From NCBI RefSeq assembly GCF_029931775.1, contig NC_079320.1:78510656-78574655 (forward strand): DNA of 64,000 nt, given 5' to 3'. Source of the DNA: Euleptes europaea (taxonomy: Eukaryota; Chordata; Lepidosauria; Squamata; Sphaerodactylidae). Shown piece by piece: positions 1 through 11,182 of this stretch (the stretch's first letter is position 1; each line of letters starts with the position of its first letter). Made by a program: the position numbers and the translations under genes. The notes under the pieces were generated by a model. The model had not been told where the DNA came from. It made no database searches and saw only the letters and a program-made list of their open reading frames with translations.

Positions 1-380
1 ACTTACCCAAGTAGCATTATAAGATGCACTTTGGCTGTGTTGAAATGAAAAGATATGTACGTTACCCAAGATACTTAAGCTGTTTACTTATGCTTTGAGC
101 GGGATGCACTTTCGGCGTAGTTACATCGGCTCTTAGAAGCCACAGACTGGCTTCTACTGTGTGCGTGGGGGGGGGAGCCAAAGGGGGGGTGACCTGTCCT
201 GGTGGGGGGGGGCTTGATCTATTTGTGAGTGTGATTGTTGCTGTTTTCACTGGTTGCCACCTTTGCCTGGAGGTCAGTGTGGGTTGGTGGTTAGTCTCTC
301 TCTGGCTGCCCCAGAAACAATGGGAGGTTTTGCCTTGGATTTGCCGCTCTCTAGATGCACATTACGGATCGCCTGCTCCC
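1..380. other. Left-edge sequence, unassigned
   Basis: No gene is visible here. G-rich runs lie at about 166-215. Positions 325-368 contain the motif GCTCTCTAGATG, which recurs in the satellite-like array in SEL1L3 intron 1 near 54370, so the right part of this stretch probably belongs to the satellite-related block that follows. Confidence 0.4.
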
Positions 381-960
381 ATTCATTCCAACAGGCAGAT
401 GGGGGGGGGACCGCATATCTCGAGACCCCCTGACCCAATCTTTACAAAACTTGGCGGTTCTTGCAAGAAGGGTCCCCTCAAGCTACACTGAAAGTTTGGG
501 ACCTCCACATCCAAAAATGCCCCCCTGGAGCCGTGGAAAGCCGCGAATGTGTTTTTAATGGCTTTATTCCAATGGGCAATTTTGGGGGGACCCCTTCCGG
601 GGCCCATATCTCGGGACCCCCTGACCCAATCTTTACAAAACTTGGGGGTTCTTGCAAGAAGGGTCCCCTCAAGCTACACTGAAAGTTTGGGACCTCTACC
701 TCCAAAAAATGCCCCCACCCGTAGCCGTGGAAAGCCACAAATGTATTTTTAATAGCTTTATTCCAATGGGCAATTTTGGGGGGGACCCCTTCCAGGCCCC
801 ATATCTCAGGACCCCCTGACCCAATCTTTACAAAACTTGGGGGTTCTTGCAAGAAGGGTCCCCTCAAGCTACACTGAAAGTTTGGGATCTCTACCTCCAA
901 AAATGCCCCCTCGGAGCCGTGGAAAGCCGCGAATGTGTTTTTAATGCCTTTGAATGGCCG
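381..960. repeat. Tandem repeat, three units of about 191-195 bp
   Basis: The motif TGACCCAATCTTTACAAAAC recurs at about 431, 622 and 817, giving periods of 191 and 195 bp. Units share the same order of segments (CATATCTC, the CCCAATC block, GCAAGAAGGGTCCCC, GCCGTGGAAAGCC). The open frames crossing this block are by-products of the repeat and not genes. Confidence 0.85.
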
Positions 961-1160
961 CATTTATTCACAAACTCCAAATTGCGTGCCGAATTCCACG
1001 GATCCGAATCAGGGCAGTTCGGACTTCAGCATTTCCCAAATAAAAACAGGCCAAATTTTGCCGGATCCGAATTTTACCGAATTTTTTTTTCAACAGCCCT
1101 AGGTTAGACAAGATGGCCTGCATGGCTCCTTCCAACTCTATGAATCTATGATATTCCAAG
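961..1160 (+). repeat. Repeat junction with a CR1-like 3' tail fragment
   Basis: GGATCCGAAT occurs twice (about 1000 and 1065). The stretch 1090-1150 ends in CCTTCCAACTCTATGAAT, the 3' tail typical of CR1 LINEs seen more completely at 12565-13065 and 59115-59287. Confidence 0.5.
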
Positions 1161-1589
1161 TGTCTTCCAATGATGGAGGCAGCTGTTTCCCATGCCGACA
1201 CCAAGGGGATGTACCTCCTGGGCTCTTATGAAGCACCTCCTGCTCCAAGGAGGTACAGGAAAGCAAGGATAAGCTCTTTGCTTCGGGGGACATCTCAGGA
1301 AGAAGGAAGTAGGCACCAGGAAATGCACTGGCTTGTGCCATGGCACCTACAAGCACTGTGCTGGGATCCCCAGATCACACATGAAAAGGAAGTTGGCACC
1401 TTTCCTCTACATGTTTCAGTCAGTAGCTGTTTCTGCACCAATTGTTTGCAATGGTACATGAAACGTTTTCTTTTCTCGTGTCCGCACTATTTTCCTTCCG
1501 TTTGGTATCGGAAACGTTTTGGGATCATTTAAAATCCGTGTTATCTAGTGTCAGCTGTCCAAACTATATTTAATCATCTACAAACATAA
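1161..1589. other. No recognised feature
   Basis: I see no gene or known repeat here. Short overlapping frames on both strands show no recognisable protein. Confidence 0.4.
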
Positions 1590-1795
1590 GAGCAATCTAG
1601 TCCAGCATCCCTTCTCCAGCAATGTCCAACTAGATGCTCCCAGAAAGTACACTAACAGAACATGAAGGAATCCCTCCTCTACACTCCCCTCCCCCAGCCA
1701 TGGACAAGCACTGGTATTCTGCTTCTGAACACAGAGGTTCCATTTAGGTATCATAGTGAATAGCCATTGATAGACCTCTCCTCCATAAACATTGC
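1590..1795 (-). repeat. Old LINE 3'-end fragment (CR1/L2-like)
   Basis: Reverse-strand sequence with the CCAGCAT and CATTGATAG landmarks resembles the worn LINE 3' UTR piece at 35866-36085. The match was judged by eye. Confidence 0.35.
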
Positions 1796-1872
1796 AATCC
1801 TAAGCAAAGTCACACCCTTCTAAGCTCACTGACTTCAGAAGGGTGTAACTTTTAGGATTACACTGCAAGTTG
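1793..1872. repeat. Short palindromic repeat (GCAATCCTAA family)
   Basis: GCAATCCTAAGCAAAG at the left and a reverse-complement-like TTTTAGGATTACACTGC at the right enclose CACCCTTCTAAG and AGAAGGGTGTAAC. Related copies lie at 19764-19853 and 47068-47140, so it is a dispersed foldback or MITE-like unit. Confidence 0.6.
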
Positions 1873-2362
1873 TCTAATCCTCTTTTAAAGCCACCTGCGC
1901 CAACAGCCATCTCTACATATTTTATCAAATTCCATGTGTTAATTATATGTTTTGCAAAGATGCATTTTCTTTTATCTGTCCCAAATGTGCTTCCAATCAG
2001 TTATGGAGTTATGGATGACCCGGAGTTCTAGTGTGATGACAGAGGGAGAATTTTTTTTTCTCTTGATCCTCTTTTTCCACACACTGTGTAATTGTATCAA
2101 GTTTTGTCCCGTCCCTCCTTGCTCTAAACCATCATTCCACAAACTGAAAACAGGAAAAGTGAAAGGCAGGACTTGATTAAAATGTAAATCATGGCTTCTT
2201 TATAGAGACTTTTTGGCTGAGTGGTGCAGTGCACTGCAGTCCTTAAGGGAGACTGGAAAATAGGAAGAAACCTTGACTCAAGAATTAAAACAAGATATAA
2301 CAGACAGTAACGGAATCCTCAGCATAGACAGACGAAAGGGACCTACTGTGTTTATTCTGTAT

Positions 2363-2845
2363 CAGTGGTTGCCAACATTTCCAGACCAGGGACCCAAAGT
2401 TAAGGCAGCAGCTTGGGTCCCCCTGAGCACATGACATACCCACATGATACTGCACTCACATGATGTCAGAGTCATGTGACAGAGACATCGGTCTCTGAAC
2501 CTGTCTGTGCTGAAAAACAATCCTCTTAAGTGCTGAGTAATCAAATCTCAATTTCCAGCTGCTTCTGGTGTGCAACAAATGGTGGAGACACAGCACCCTG
2601 GTTCTTGACCACAGATCCTCCAAGGATCTGACCCTTGACCTGTTCCTCTCTATGGTATAGCTCTTGGTGTTTTCTGTCCTCCTATCCCCCATGCTGCCGG
2701 TGGTCCTGATTTTGAAACCAGGAAAGTCGTAATTGAGGTTCCCCTTTGTCCCAATCACATGACTTTGATAGTGTGACTTCCTGTCACATGCTTGCAGCTC
2801 AGTGGGTGCCATACAGAGTGCGTCTTGAAAGGCTGAAGACCACTG
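2363..2845. mobile_element. Probable non-autonomous hAT element
   Basis: The left end begins CAGTGGTTGCCAACATTTCC and the right end is the approximate inverse, GAAGACCACTG, matching the CAGTGGTT-type ends of hAT elements. Flanking 8-mers do not match, so the boundary or the duplication has decayed. Confidence 0.5.
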
Positions 2846-3016
2846 CTAGGAAGACTGCTAGGCCGCACAGTAGAGATCCAAGTACACTGATGGCGCGGGT
2901 TGCCAGCCCAGTTCTGGTACCTGGCAGAAGATAGCAGGGACCTACTTGATTGGTGTTACACCAGTGCCATGATGTCACTTCCGGCATGAACGGAAAGTGA
3001 CATCATGATGTTGGCA

Positions 3017-3224
3017 TAGGGTTGCCAACCTCCAGGTAATAGCTGGAGCTCTCCTGCTATTACAACTGATCTCCAGCTGATAGAGATCAGTTCCCCTGGA
3101 GAAAATGGCCGATTTGGCAATTGGACTCCATGGCATTGAAATCCCTCCCCTCCCCAAACCCCACTCTCCTCAGGCTCCACCCCAAAACCTCCTGCCAGTG
3201 GCGAAGAGGGACCTGGCAACCCTA
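3017..3224. mobile_element. hAT-type MITE, complete
   Basis: This 208-bp unit starts TAGGGTTGCCAACC and ends CTGGCAACCCTA. It is flanked by a perfect 8-bp target-site duplication, TGTTGGCA (3009-3016 and 3225-3232). The 8-bp duplication and the TAGGG terminus fit the hAT superfamily. It is itself a weak palindrome (CAGGTAATAGCTGGAG ... ACTGATCTCCAGCTGATAG). Confidence 0.9.
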
Positions 3225-3250
3225 TGTTGGCATGACACCAATTGAACCCC

Positions 3251-3541
3251 TGTCAGGCCTGTATCTCAGTTGATGTGTTTACTTTCGTTTTCCCACCGAC
3301 CAGACTCAAGGACTGTTGTGCATACCGAACTTCGTTTGAAGCTCTGGGAACTCAACTCTGTTTGTGATTTGTAATCTCTTGCCTTTTTCTATGCTTGTAT
3401 ATTACCAAGTTCAAGCCAGCAAGCCTCATTGCTGTCACCTTCTTTTATGCTCTGTTAACCTATTTGACCAGTAAAAACCAGCTTCTTTGGACCTGACTGT
3501 CTCTGATGTGGTTTTTGGTTCGATTGGGCCAAGGGCTTACA
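3251..3541 (+). mobile_element. Possible solo LTR
   Basis: The unit opens TGTCAGGCCTG and closes GGGCTTACA (TG...CA ends), with a GTAAAAACCAGC polyadenylation-like stretch late in the unit. Flanking 5-mers ACCCC and ACCAC agree at four of five bases. It resembles the better-supported LTR at 59795-60146. No internal retroviral region is next to it. An old fossil if real. Confidence 0.45.
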
Positions 3542-3837
3542 ACCACCATTTTTCTCTCACCAATCTATTGAGAGCAGTGTGGGTGGTTAGGTCCAGGGCT
3601 GAAGGTCTTCCACCATAGCATGGGGACCTGGGGGCTCTACTATGCGCCCTAGATATAATTGCCAACTCCGGCATGATAAATTCCTGGAGAGTTGAGGCCA
3701 AAGTCTCAGGTGGCTAGACTTGGGGGAGGGGAGGGAGCTCAGTGGGGATGTGATTCCATATAGTTTGCCCTCCAAAGCTGCTATTTCATTCAATGAACTA
3801 ACCGCTGTAGTTGGGAAATCAGTTGTAATTAACAATG

Positions 3838-4380
3838 CATAGTTAAATTGTGGGACTCCCTGCCCCAAGATGTGGTGGTGGCTGCCAACTTGGAAGGCTT
3901 TAAAGGAGAATGGACATGTTCATGGAGGAGAGGGCTATCCATGGCTACTAGTCAACATGGGTACTAGTTGTGATGCATACCTATTTTCTCCAATATCCGA
4001 GGAGCATTCCTATTATATTAGGTGCTGTGGAACAAAGGCAGGATAATGCTGCTGCGTCATTTGTGGGCTTCCTAGAGGCCCCTGGTTGGCCACTATGGTT
4101 GCCAACTTTCAGGTTTTGGCTGGAGATCTCCTGCTATTACAACTGATCTCCAGCCGATGGAGATCAGTTCACCTGGAGAAAATGGCCACTTTGTCAATTG
4201 GACTCTATGGCATTGAAGTCCCTCCCCTCCTCAAACCCCACCCTCGTCAGGCTCTGCCCCAAAAACCTCCCACCGGTGGCAAAGAGGAACCTGGCAACCC
4301 TATTGGCCACTGTGTGAACAGACTGCTGGACTTGATGGGCCTTAGTCTGATCCAGCATGGGTTTTCTTATGTTCTTACGC
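3838..4380 (+). repeat. LINE 3'-end repeat, split by a MITE
   Basis: Recognisable LINE 3' UTR sequence (GGACTCCCTGCCCC, GGTGCTGTGGAAC, GACTTGATGGGCCTT, TCTGATCCAGCATGG, TTCTTATGTTCTTA) is interrupted at 4094-4302 by a hAT MITE. A second copy of the tail is at 20580-20872. Confidence 0.75.
4094..4302. mobile_element. hAT-type MITE inside a LINE tail
   Basis: A 209-bp unit with TATGGTTGCC and GGCAACCCTA ends, flanked by the perfect 8-bp duplication TTGGCCAC (4086-4093 and 4303-4310). The duplication lies within the host LINE tail, so the MITE is younger than that LINE. Confidence 0.9.
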
Positions 4381-4402
4381 AGGAGAACTCCAGGAGTTTG
4401 GC

Positions 4403-4970
4403 AACCCTATGTATATAAGATATCCCAGTGTCCCTTGCAGCAGGCAGGGATTGCATGTGTTAGAGAGGCTATAAACCATGAATAGCATTAGGAGTGCAAA
4501 TCTGAATTACATCTTAACCTGGATCTATTGGGACTTCACAAAAAGTCACTTCGAGAGGTATATTGTGTGAACTGTGCTTACACATCCCCCCCCCAATAGA
4601 TAAGAAAGGAGAAAATTAGCCAGAAACTATTTGTTTGATTTATAGGAAAAGATTCTTGCCTGTGACGTTGGGGAATTGAAATATGCGAGAACAAGCACAA
4701 AAGTAATATTTTGGCCAAGAATGTCTGGTCAGGGAGGAAAACCAGCCAAATGTCAGCAGCTCGTATTGTCTAAATGTCAGCTGCAATAGTAAAACAAAAA
4801 ACCCCCAAAAAAACACAGCTCTCTGCAAGAATGCACACTTATTGCTAAGTTTCCATGTCAGCTACAGCTAATTCTGGGAAAGACGCCTGTTTGGAAAAGC
4901 AATTAATATATCAACTGCAGTTGGCAACTTAGCCTATGCTGAAACAGTCTCCCAACAGGGAGATGGTGGT
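4403..4970. other. Non-repetitive stretch, no gene recognised
   Basis: No repeat family was recognised and frames are short. It is a candidate for ordinary intergenic DNA or a conserved non-coding element; alignment would decide. Confidence 0.35.
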
Positions 4971-4971
4971 A

Positions 4972-5110
4972 GTCAGAGAGGGGCCATAGTTCAGAAGGTC
5001 CCAAGTTCAATCCTTTGTGCCTTTTGGTTAAAAGGCCTCAGGAGTCAGGTCTGGAAAATGCCATCTGCTTGAGACCTTGGAGAACACGGGTAGTCATGGT
5101 AGATGATGCA
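4972..5110 (+). repeat. Old tRNA-Ala-like SINE copy
   Basis: A worn copy of the family better preserved at 57715-57930: GGGGCCATAGTTCAG, then AGAAGGTCCCAAGTTCAATCC (B-box-like), then a GAGACCTTGGAGA segment. Confidence 0.6.
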
Positions 5111-5127
5111 AAAAACAGAAACTCTCC

Positions 5128-5215
5128 AACACTTTTTACAAAAACTAGCCCAAATGACACAAAACAATATGCAAGCTTTTGAGGGCTCTGGAAATCTTCA
5201 TCAGGCTGGATGTTG
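5128..5215 (-). repeat. Penelope-like fragment with decayed hammerhead
   Basis: On the minus strand the order is CCTGATGAAGA, a short stem region, then CAAAAGCTTGC. This follows the PLE hammerhead layout CTGATGA ... GAAA AGCTT, but the GAAA core is altered to CAAA. Probably an inactive relic. Confidence 0.45.
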
Positions 5216-5547
5216 AAAACCGAAAGGGAAGAGAGAAGCCAAAAAAGATGTTCCAGACCATGATCTTGAGGTCTTGTGTCTTCATCAGCTGTAGAAAGAC
5301 CAGAAGATTTAAAGGGTTGGGTAGATAACAGGATTAGATACTCTTCTTTTTAAATTAATTTACATGAAAGGATATATTATTGTACCACAGTTACTGGAAC
5401 GACTTTGGAGATTTATTTATTTACTTATTATATTTCAAGCCCCCACCATATTAAAACTCAGCTTCCACCCCGCTGACTTGGAGAAAGTATTAAAGTAATT
5501 TTTGTTTACTTTTCTTATAGATTTAATTGTTCACATGAATGATCTAC

Positions 5548-5835
5548 TTAGAATTGTAGGGTCATCTAGTCAAACCCCCTGCACAATGCAGAAAATTCAC
5601 AACTACCTCCCGCCCACACCCTCAGTGACCCCTACTCCATACCCAGAAGATGACCAAAAAATAAAATAAAAAAAAAGCTCCATCCAAGATCTCTGGCCAA
5701 TTTGGCCTGGAGGAAAATTGCTTCCTGACCCCAAGGTCATACTTATATCCAGTGTTGGATGAGACACAGATCACTGCTCCGCTTCTGAGTAAGGATTTCT
5801 GGTGATTCCTAAGCTCTGTGCTGGAGCACACTAGG
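5548..5835 (-). repeat. CR1-type LINE 3'-end fragment
   Basis: The reverse complement reads through GTTGTGAATTTTCTGCATTG and GACTAGATGACCCTA, the CR1 3' UTR seen at 12565-13065. It is followed by a different upstream segment (CAATTTTCCTCCAGG). Confidence 0.65.
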
Positions 5836-6257
5836 GGTCATCAGAGTGGCAGAAGGTACCTACAAAAGCTAAGCAGCCATATTGGGTGCATGTGCCCACG
5901 TAGAATTGATCCCACCTTTCTCTGATGCTTTAAGGACAACAACATCAACCTGAGAAAGTTAGGATTCCCCAAGGTAGCCTGCATTGCAGTTGATAGGCAT
6001 TTGGAAATCCTAGAAATGGTACCATTCCCAGAAAGCATGCGCCCATCACTGAGCCAAAGGGATGGCAGGGCAGTGGGATCCAGTGTTAACGGAGGTATCC
6101 TTCAGTTGTGAGGGAAAAGCGTACAATTTAAAATCAATATTAAAGAGGGGAAATAATCACTAATATGCGGTGACGTTGGTCTCAGGGAGCAATAAGGGGG
6201 AGGCACAAAAAAAGAGACAGAAGAGAGATATAGGGATATAATCAGGTCAAGGAAGGA
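5836..6257. other. No recognised feature
   Basis: Unique-looking sequence with no convincing coding frame and no repeat family recognised by eye. Confidence 0.35.
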
Positions 6258-6745
6258 AAGAGGAGGAGGAGCTGGTTTTTATACCCTGCTTTTCTCTACC
6301 TTTAAAAGGTAAAGGTCCCCTGTGCAAGCACCGGGTCATTCCTGACTCATGGGATGATGTCACATCCCGATGTTTACTACGCAGACTTTGTTTATGGGGT
6401 AGTTTGCCAGTGCCTTCCCCAGTCATCTTCCCTTTACCCCCAGCAAGCTGGGTACTCATTTTATCGACCTTGTAAGGATGGAAGGCTGAGTCAACCTTGA
6501 GCCGGCTACCTGAAACCAACTTCTGTTGGGATCGAACTCAGGTCGTGAGCAGAGCTTGGACTGCAGTAATGCAGCTTACCACTCTGCGCCACAGGGCTCT
6601 CTACCTTTAAGGAGACTCAAAGCGGCTTACAATCTCCTTCCCTTCCCCTCCCCACAACAGACACCTTGTGAAGCAGGTGGGGCTGAGAGAGTTCGGAGAG
6701 AACTGTGACTGGCCCAACTGTGACCCAGCAGGTTGCATGTGGAGG
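6258..6745 (-). repeat. tRNA-derived SINE (family A), interrupted
   Basis: The minus-strand tail (AGCTGGTTTTTATACCCTG, TTTTCTCTACC) is followed after an insert by GGAGACTCAAAGCGGCTTAC and CCCCTCCCCACAACAGACAC. Another SINE has inserted at 6306-6598 with a 12-bp duplication. Confidence 0.8.
6306..6598 (-). repeat. tRNA-derived SINE (family B) nested in family A
   Basis: Flanked by CTCTACCTTTAA on both sides (6294-6305 and 6599-6610). On the minus strand the head reads GCGCAGAGTGGTAAGCTGC, the B-box-like part GAGTTCGATCCC, and the 3' end CACAGGGGACCTTTACC. A plus-strand copy is at 32645-32945. Confidence 0.85.
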
Positions 6746-6879
6746 AGCATACTGCAGAATTGCTGTTGATCTATGCTGCCCCAGTTGGATTGTCCAGATT
6801 ATCTGCTTCCTGAAAAGTCTCAAAGGATAAGAGGTTGATGAGAATCCAGAATACAGACTAGCCAAGTCATTGTTAGGCA

Positions 6880-7290
6880 CAACATTGTAATTAAAATTTA
6901 TATTCCAATAAAGGCTTGTGTTGTTGTTGTGTTGTGTAATTAAAATTGCAGTTAACGTTGGTGGCATTTCAGTCATTGTTAGGCACAATATTGTAGTTAA
7001 GGTTGTAGTTAATGTCGGTGGAATTTAAGTCAGTCTTCATTGTATGTATTATGCTGGGTTTTTGCATTCTAATTTTATAATCCAGCTGTGTCTATTGTGT
7101 CACTGTTCTCCAGTCCTGTAATGCCTATGTTACTGTCTGTATTATACTGTGTGTTTAATTGCAATGTTCTCTGCTTTTGTTTATGGGGTAATTGTTGGTT
7201 GTATGTATTGTACTGTACTCACGTAATCAGTTTTATCTGTCATCTGACCTGTGTCTCAATAGGGAAGGCGGACTGTAAATGAAACAAACA
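6880..7290 (+). repeat. Possible L2-like LINE tail region
   Basis: Two related segments sharing GTTAGGCACAA(C/T)ATTGTA occur near 6870 and 6980. The right end, CAATAGGGAAGGCGGACTGTAAATGAA, resembles an L2-type tail, as does 17765-17850. Low confidence. Confidence 0.35.
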
Positions 7291-8054
7291 AACATGATCC
7301 CAGTCCAAACTAGCTAATGCACAATGTGTAATTTTATTGGGTTTTTAATGAATGCTGCCGACTTGTCGTCACATTACAACTGTCTCTTTGCTTCTTTATC
7401 TTCACTTACCACTGCATCTTGGTCAACTGCCCATGAGTTATCCATGACTCACTGATAGGAACAAAACCATTTTTTAAAAACTTTTTAGAGTAACCACCAG
7501 GGTTGTTTGGATGCAACCTCACCACAGCAAGCCAAGTATACCCTTTTCTATCCTGGGGCAAGCTCTGGGGGAAAATTATGCCTGTGTTTAGAATGTTTCA
7601 GTTGGAAAGGTAGAAAAAGATGCTTGTGGATGGAACTAACTGGTCAGTGCCTGTGCCATCAGCAGCACAACTCTTCCAAGTCCTAAAATCTGCCACGGTT
7701 TTTAAAATGTCTGCAGCTGGGTGTGTTTTTTTCCACCCCAAGGATAAATATAGATGGATGAAACACATTAGCCCGCCATTCAAAGGCAGCTCAACCATGA
7801 CGGCAAACTGGGAAATCACCTGGGTTGCCAAACTTCCAGTTCAGTTGATTCATGCAACCTTAGTTGGAATTTCCAGACAAACTGCTTCCTGAGAAGGCTT
7901 CTACCTCAACTATGTAAATGTCTTGGAGAGAAAGACAGAGAGAAAGAGACAGAGAGAGAGCGCACCTAGGCTTTAGGAGGAGGGACACAAAGGAAGCTGA
8001 GCAACTTCTTGGCTGAGTGATCTTAGTTATTACATTCCAGGGGATGTCTGACAG
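7291..8054. other. Mostly unassigned; simple purine tract
   Basis: No gene recognised. A GGTTGCCAAACTTCCAG fragment near 7822 is reminiscent of a MITE end, and a GAGA-rich simple tract lies at 7925-7965. Confidence 0.35.
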
Positions 8055-8213
8055 TAGGATTGTCAACTTCCAGGTGGTGGCTGAAGATCTCCCGCTATTA
8101 CAACTGATCTCCAGGCGACATAAATCGGTTTCCCTGGCAAAAAATGGCCACTTTGGCAATTGAACTCTATGGCATTGAAGTCCCTCCCCTCCCCAAACCC
8201 CACCCTCCTGCAA
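8055..8213. mobile_element. hAT-type MITE, right end missing
   Basis: Begins TAGGATTGTCAACTTCCAGG and runs through the CTGATCTCCAGGCGACAT and CCCTCCCCTCCCC landmarks. It stops before the expected GGCAACCCTA end. Confidence 0.7.
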
Positions 8214-8317
8214 AAGTGGCTGCCTTGGGTTTAATCTCTTCTTACCAGAAGGCATGCTCAGCAGAGTGGTATGTTCAGCAACAGATGAATGACTTACTGT
8301 GAAGAAAGGTTACTGGT

Positions 8318-8526
8318 TAGGGTTGTCAGGTCCCTCTTCGGCACCGGCAGGAGATTTTGGGGGCAGAGCCTGAGGATGGTGGAGTTTGGGGAGAGGAGGG
8401 ACTTTAATGCCATAGAGTCCAACTGTCAAAGCGGCCATTTTCTCCAGGTGAATTGATCTCTATCAGCTGGAGATCAGTTGTAATAGCAGGAGATCTCCAG
8501 CTACTATGTGGAGGCTGGCAACCCTA
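8318..8526. mobile_element. hAT-type MITE, complete
   Basis: TAGGGTTGTCAGG to CTGGCAACCCTA, 209 bp. Flanks are TTACTGGT and TTACTCAT, a decayed 8-bp duplication. Confidence 0.8.
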
Positions 8527-8579
8527 TTACTCATGCCCATTTGATAAGTAAACCTTTGAGGGGGGCATAAGAGAGATGG

Positions 8580-8850
8580 TGAGCCAGCGTGACATGGTGT
8601 CAGACTAGGATCTGGGAGACCCAGGTTCGAATCCCCACTCTGCCATGGAAGCTTGCTGGGTGACCTTGGGGCAGTCACACACTCTCAGCCTTGACCCTGG
8701 CAAGTATTTGGATGGGAGACCACCAAGGAATACCAGAGGCATGATGAGGAAGCAGGCAATGGCAAACCACCTCCATTAGTCTCTTGCCTTGAAAACCCTA
8801 CTGGGTTGTGACTTGAGGGCACTTTACACACACACACGCATAAGAAAGAT
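8580..8850 (+). repeat. Composite SINE: tRNA head, 5S-like body, BovB-like tail (family C)
   Basis: The head carries a B-box-like GGTTCGAATCC. The middle, TATTTGGATGGGAGACCACC, mirrors the 3' part of 5S rRNA (TACTTGGATGGGAGACCGCC). The end, GGGTTGTGACTTGAGGGCAC, resembles the BovB 3' tail, suggesting BovB enzymes move it. Confidence 0.8.
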
Positions 8851-9680
8851 ATGTGCTTCAAACTGAAGTTTCGAAAGAATGTGTGCTCCAGCTCTCAGAG
8901 GTTTCAGGAACATTGCACTAATATATCCTGAAAAGAAACATTTAAAAATCAACCATACATTCTAGCCAAAATAAATACCACCTTCGAATTATAGATGCAA
9001 GAAATGTGCAGAAGGGTTTCAACAACACGCCTGGAAATTGACTGGTTCCAGGGCTGTTTCCTTTTAGCTTTACCGCAGGGCCAAAATCCAGACCCGTAGA
9101 ATTTCAAGACGGGAGACAGATTTGTAGGGAAATGAGTGTGCGTGTATATGTATAAAATACATACTGAAAAGGTGATCCGGAGTGTTTTAAGCTCAATGTC
9201 CTAGCATTCCCGCTGTGTCTGAAAGCAAACCGAAGGGTTTTCGCTCTATTTTTTTGGAAAGATAAACCCTTTAATTTTTATAGTTTTGAAAATCCTTGGG
9301 GCTTCGCTTTGAACTTCCACCAAGAAAAATCCTCTCTCATAAAGAACTGTGTTTGTTGATTGGCCGAAGGGCTGGGTCAATATTGTTCTTGGCAATGGTT
9401 ACTGGCGGCGTTTGCTTGCAGAAATATACTGGTCGCAGTGCTAAAAAGTTATGTCAGTATGAGCCTCTTTTCTTGGAGCCACACCAGTGGGGGGGGGGGG
9501 AGGAGGAATAGTTTCCAAAGTTTCCTCCAGAATTTAACCTTACGTTTGGTTCCTCTCAGTAAAACAAATTTATATATACAGTACTGGAATGTTGAATCTC
9601 TCCGCTGGATTTTCTCCAGTGATACCTTTTTAACAGGGACCATCTGATTCTCTGGAACCTATCTGGTTATTATTTTTTGT
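8851..9680. other. Non-repetitive stretch
   Basis: No repeat or gene recognised; frames up to about 95 codons overlap on both strands and look incidental. A G-run lies at 9489-9500. Candidate conserved non-coding DNA. Confidence 0.35.
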
Positions 9681-9684
9681 AGCT

Positions 9685-9850
9685 TGGGCTGTGGCTCAAC
9701 AGCAGAGCCTCTGCTTTGCGCCCAGGAGGTCCCAGGTTCAATCCTCGGCATCTCGTGTTAAAAGGATCAGGTTGTAAAAGAGGTGAAAGACCTCAGCTGA
9801 TGACCCTGGAGAGCCACTGCCTATCAGAATAGAAAATACTGGTCTTGATA
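9685..9850 (+). repeat. tRNA-Ala-like SINE (family D)
   Basis: GGCTGTGGCTCAACAGCAGAG (A-box region), GGTCCCAGGTTCAATCCTCG (B-box), then GTGAAAGACCTCAGC and a GAGAGCCACTGCC segment. Moderately diverged. Confidence 0.75.
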
Positions 9851-9851
9851 T

Positions 9852-10146
9852 AGAAGAAGAAAAAGAGTTGGTTTTTATACCCTGCTTTTCTCTACCCAAA
9901 GCAGCTAACATTTGCCTTCCCTCCCCACCCCCCACAACAGGCACTTTGTGAGGTAGGTGAGGCTGAGAGAGTTCAGAAAGAACCGTGACTAGCCCAAGGT
10001 CACCCAACAGGCTGCATGTGGAGGAGTGGGGAATCCAGTCTGGTTCTCCAGATTAGAGTCTGCCGCTCATGTGGAGGAACGGGGAATCAAACCTGGTTCT
10101 CTAGATTAGAGTCCACCGCCGTTAACCACTACATCATGCTGGCTGT
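9852..10146 (-). repeat. tRNA-derived SINE (family A)
   Basis: A minus-strand copy: 3' tail GTTGGTTTTTATACCCTG at the left, AACCACTACATCATGCTGGC (head complement) at the right, with GGGAATCAAACC as the B-box complement. Confidence 0.85.
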
Positions 10147-10369
10147 GAGTCAGTGATCTGACTTAGTCGCCCTGTTCGCGTGTTCCAGTGAATACGGGTA
10201 TAACCTTGCAGGTATGTCTACACTTGTTTGTAAGAAAGAACTGATCTTATACACCTTTTTGAAAAAATCACTGCTTAAGATGAACAGACTCCCCTGAAGA
10301 AGCCTCTTAGGCAAAAGGCATAGGGAATTTTAACTGAGTAATACAAAAAATATTTTACCTATTTTGCAC

Positions 10370-11080
10370 CATTGGCCTTGGTGACTGGTGCGGCCCTTTT
10401 ATTTCTCCTTGTGAGAAAGAGCCAGCACACGTTCACTTTACGAATGAAAACAGGGACTGCTACCTGCATAAATGGGGGACTTGAATCACACATTGAGCTG
10501 TACATGTGTTGAATGGAACATGAGAATAACTCAATGCCCGTATAAAGACAATCAAATGTACGCTGCACAAGGGACTATACGTGTTTTCACTAGCCCTGTT
10601 CAGAGGTTCCAGAGAATGCATGTCCATCCTGAAAATAGTTGCGTACATTGGTTCATAAGAAAGAGAAGACACACGTTCACTAGTACCTGGATAAATGTGG
10701 GGTTTGAATTGCATTGATCTGTCCATGTGTTGAATGGAACATGAGAGCTGGCAGCCCTATCGATCTTTGTGCATGTGATGAGTAATTCTCCCATTACAGT
10801 CAACTCACGTCTCACGCACAGCTGAACGTGTGAATGAAACCCCACATTTATCCAGGTACCAGATCCCCAGTTTCATTTGGTAAAGTGAATGAGCCTTGGC
10901 TTTTTCTTACAAATAGATGTATGCACAGATATGCAGGTTGAATGTGTGCTCACTGTAATGAGAACAGAGATTGGTTGTTGTGTTCTCTGTAACTTGTGAA
11001 CAGAGTTATTCAAAGGCAGCTTCATGTGTGCGATTTTACTGTCCATTGTAAATGAAGGTGGAACTAGTTCCCACAAACAA
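10370..11080. repeat. Repetitive block with recurring GGATAAATG units
   Basis: Related segments (ACCTGGATAAATGTGGGGTT, ATGTGTTGAATGGAACATGA, CACACGTTCACT) recur near 10430-10520, 10660-10745 and, inverted, 10820-10860. Similar sequence lies at 38945-39175. The family is unknown to me; it could be a DNA transposon derivative with internal inverted repeats. Confidence 0.5.
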
Positions 11081-11182
11081 CAGGCGAAGCGATTAACCTT
11101 AATCTGAACTGTTTTACTTCAGCGTGTATCTGAGAACTCATACATTCCAAAGATCCTTCACCAAAGAACACAACCACAGGAA

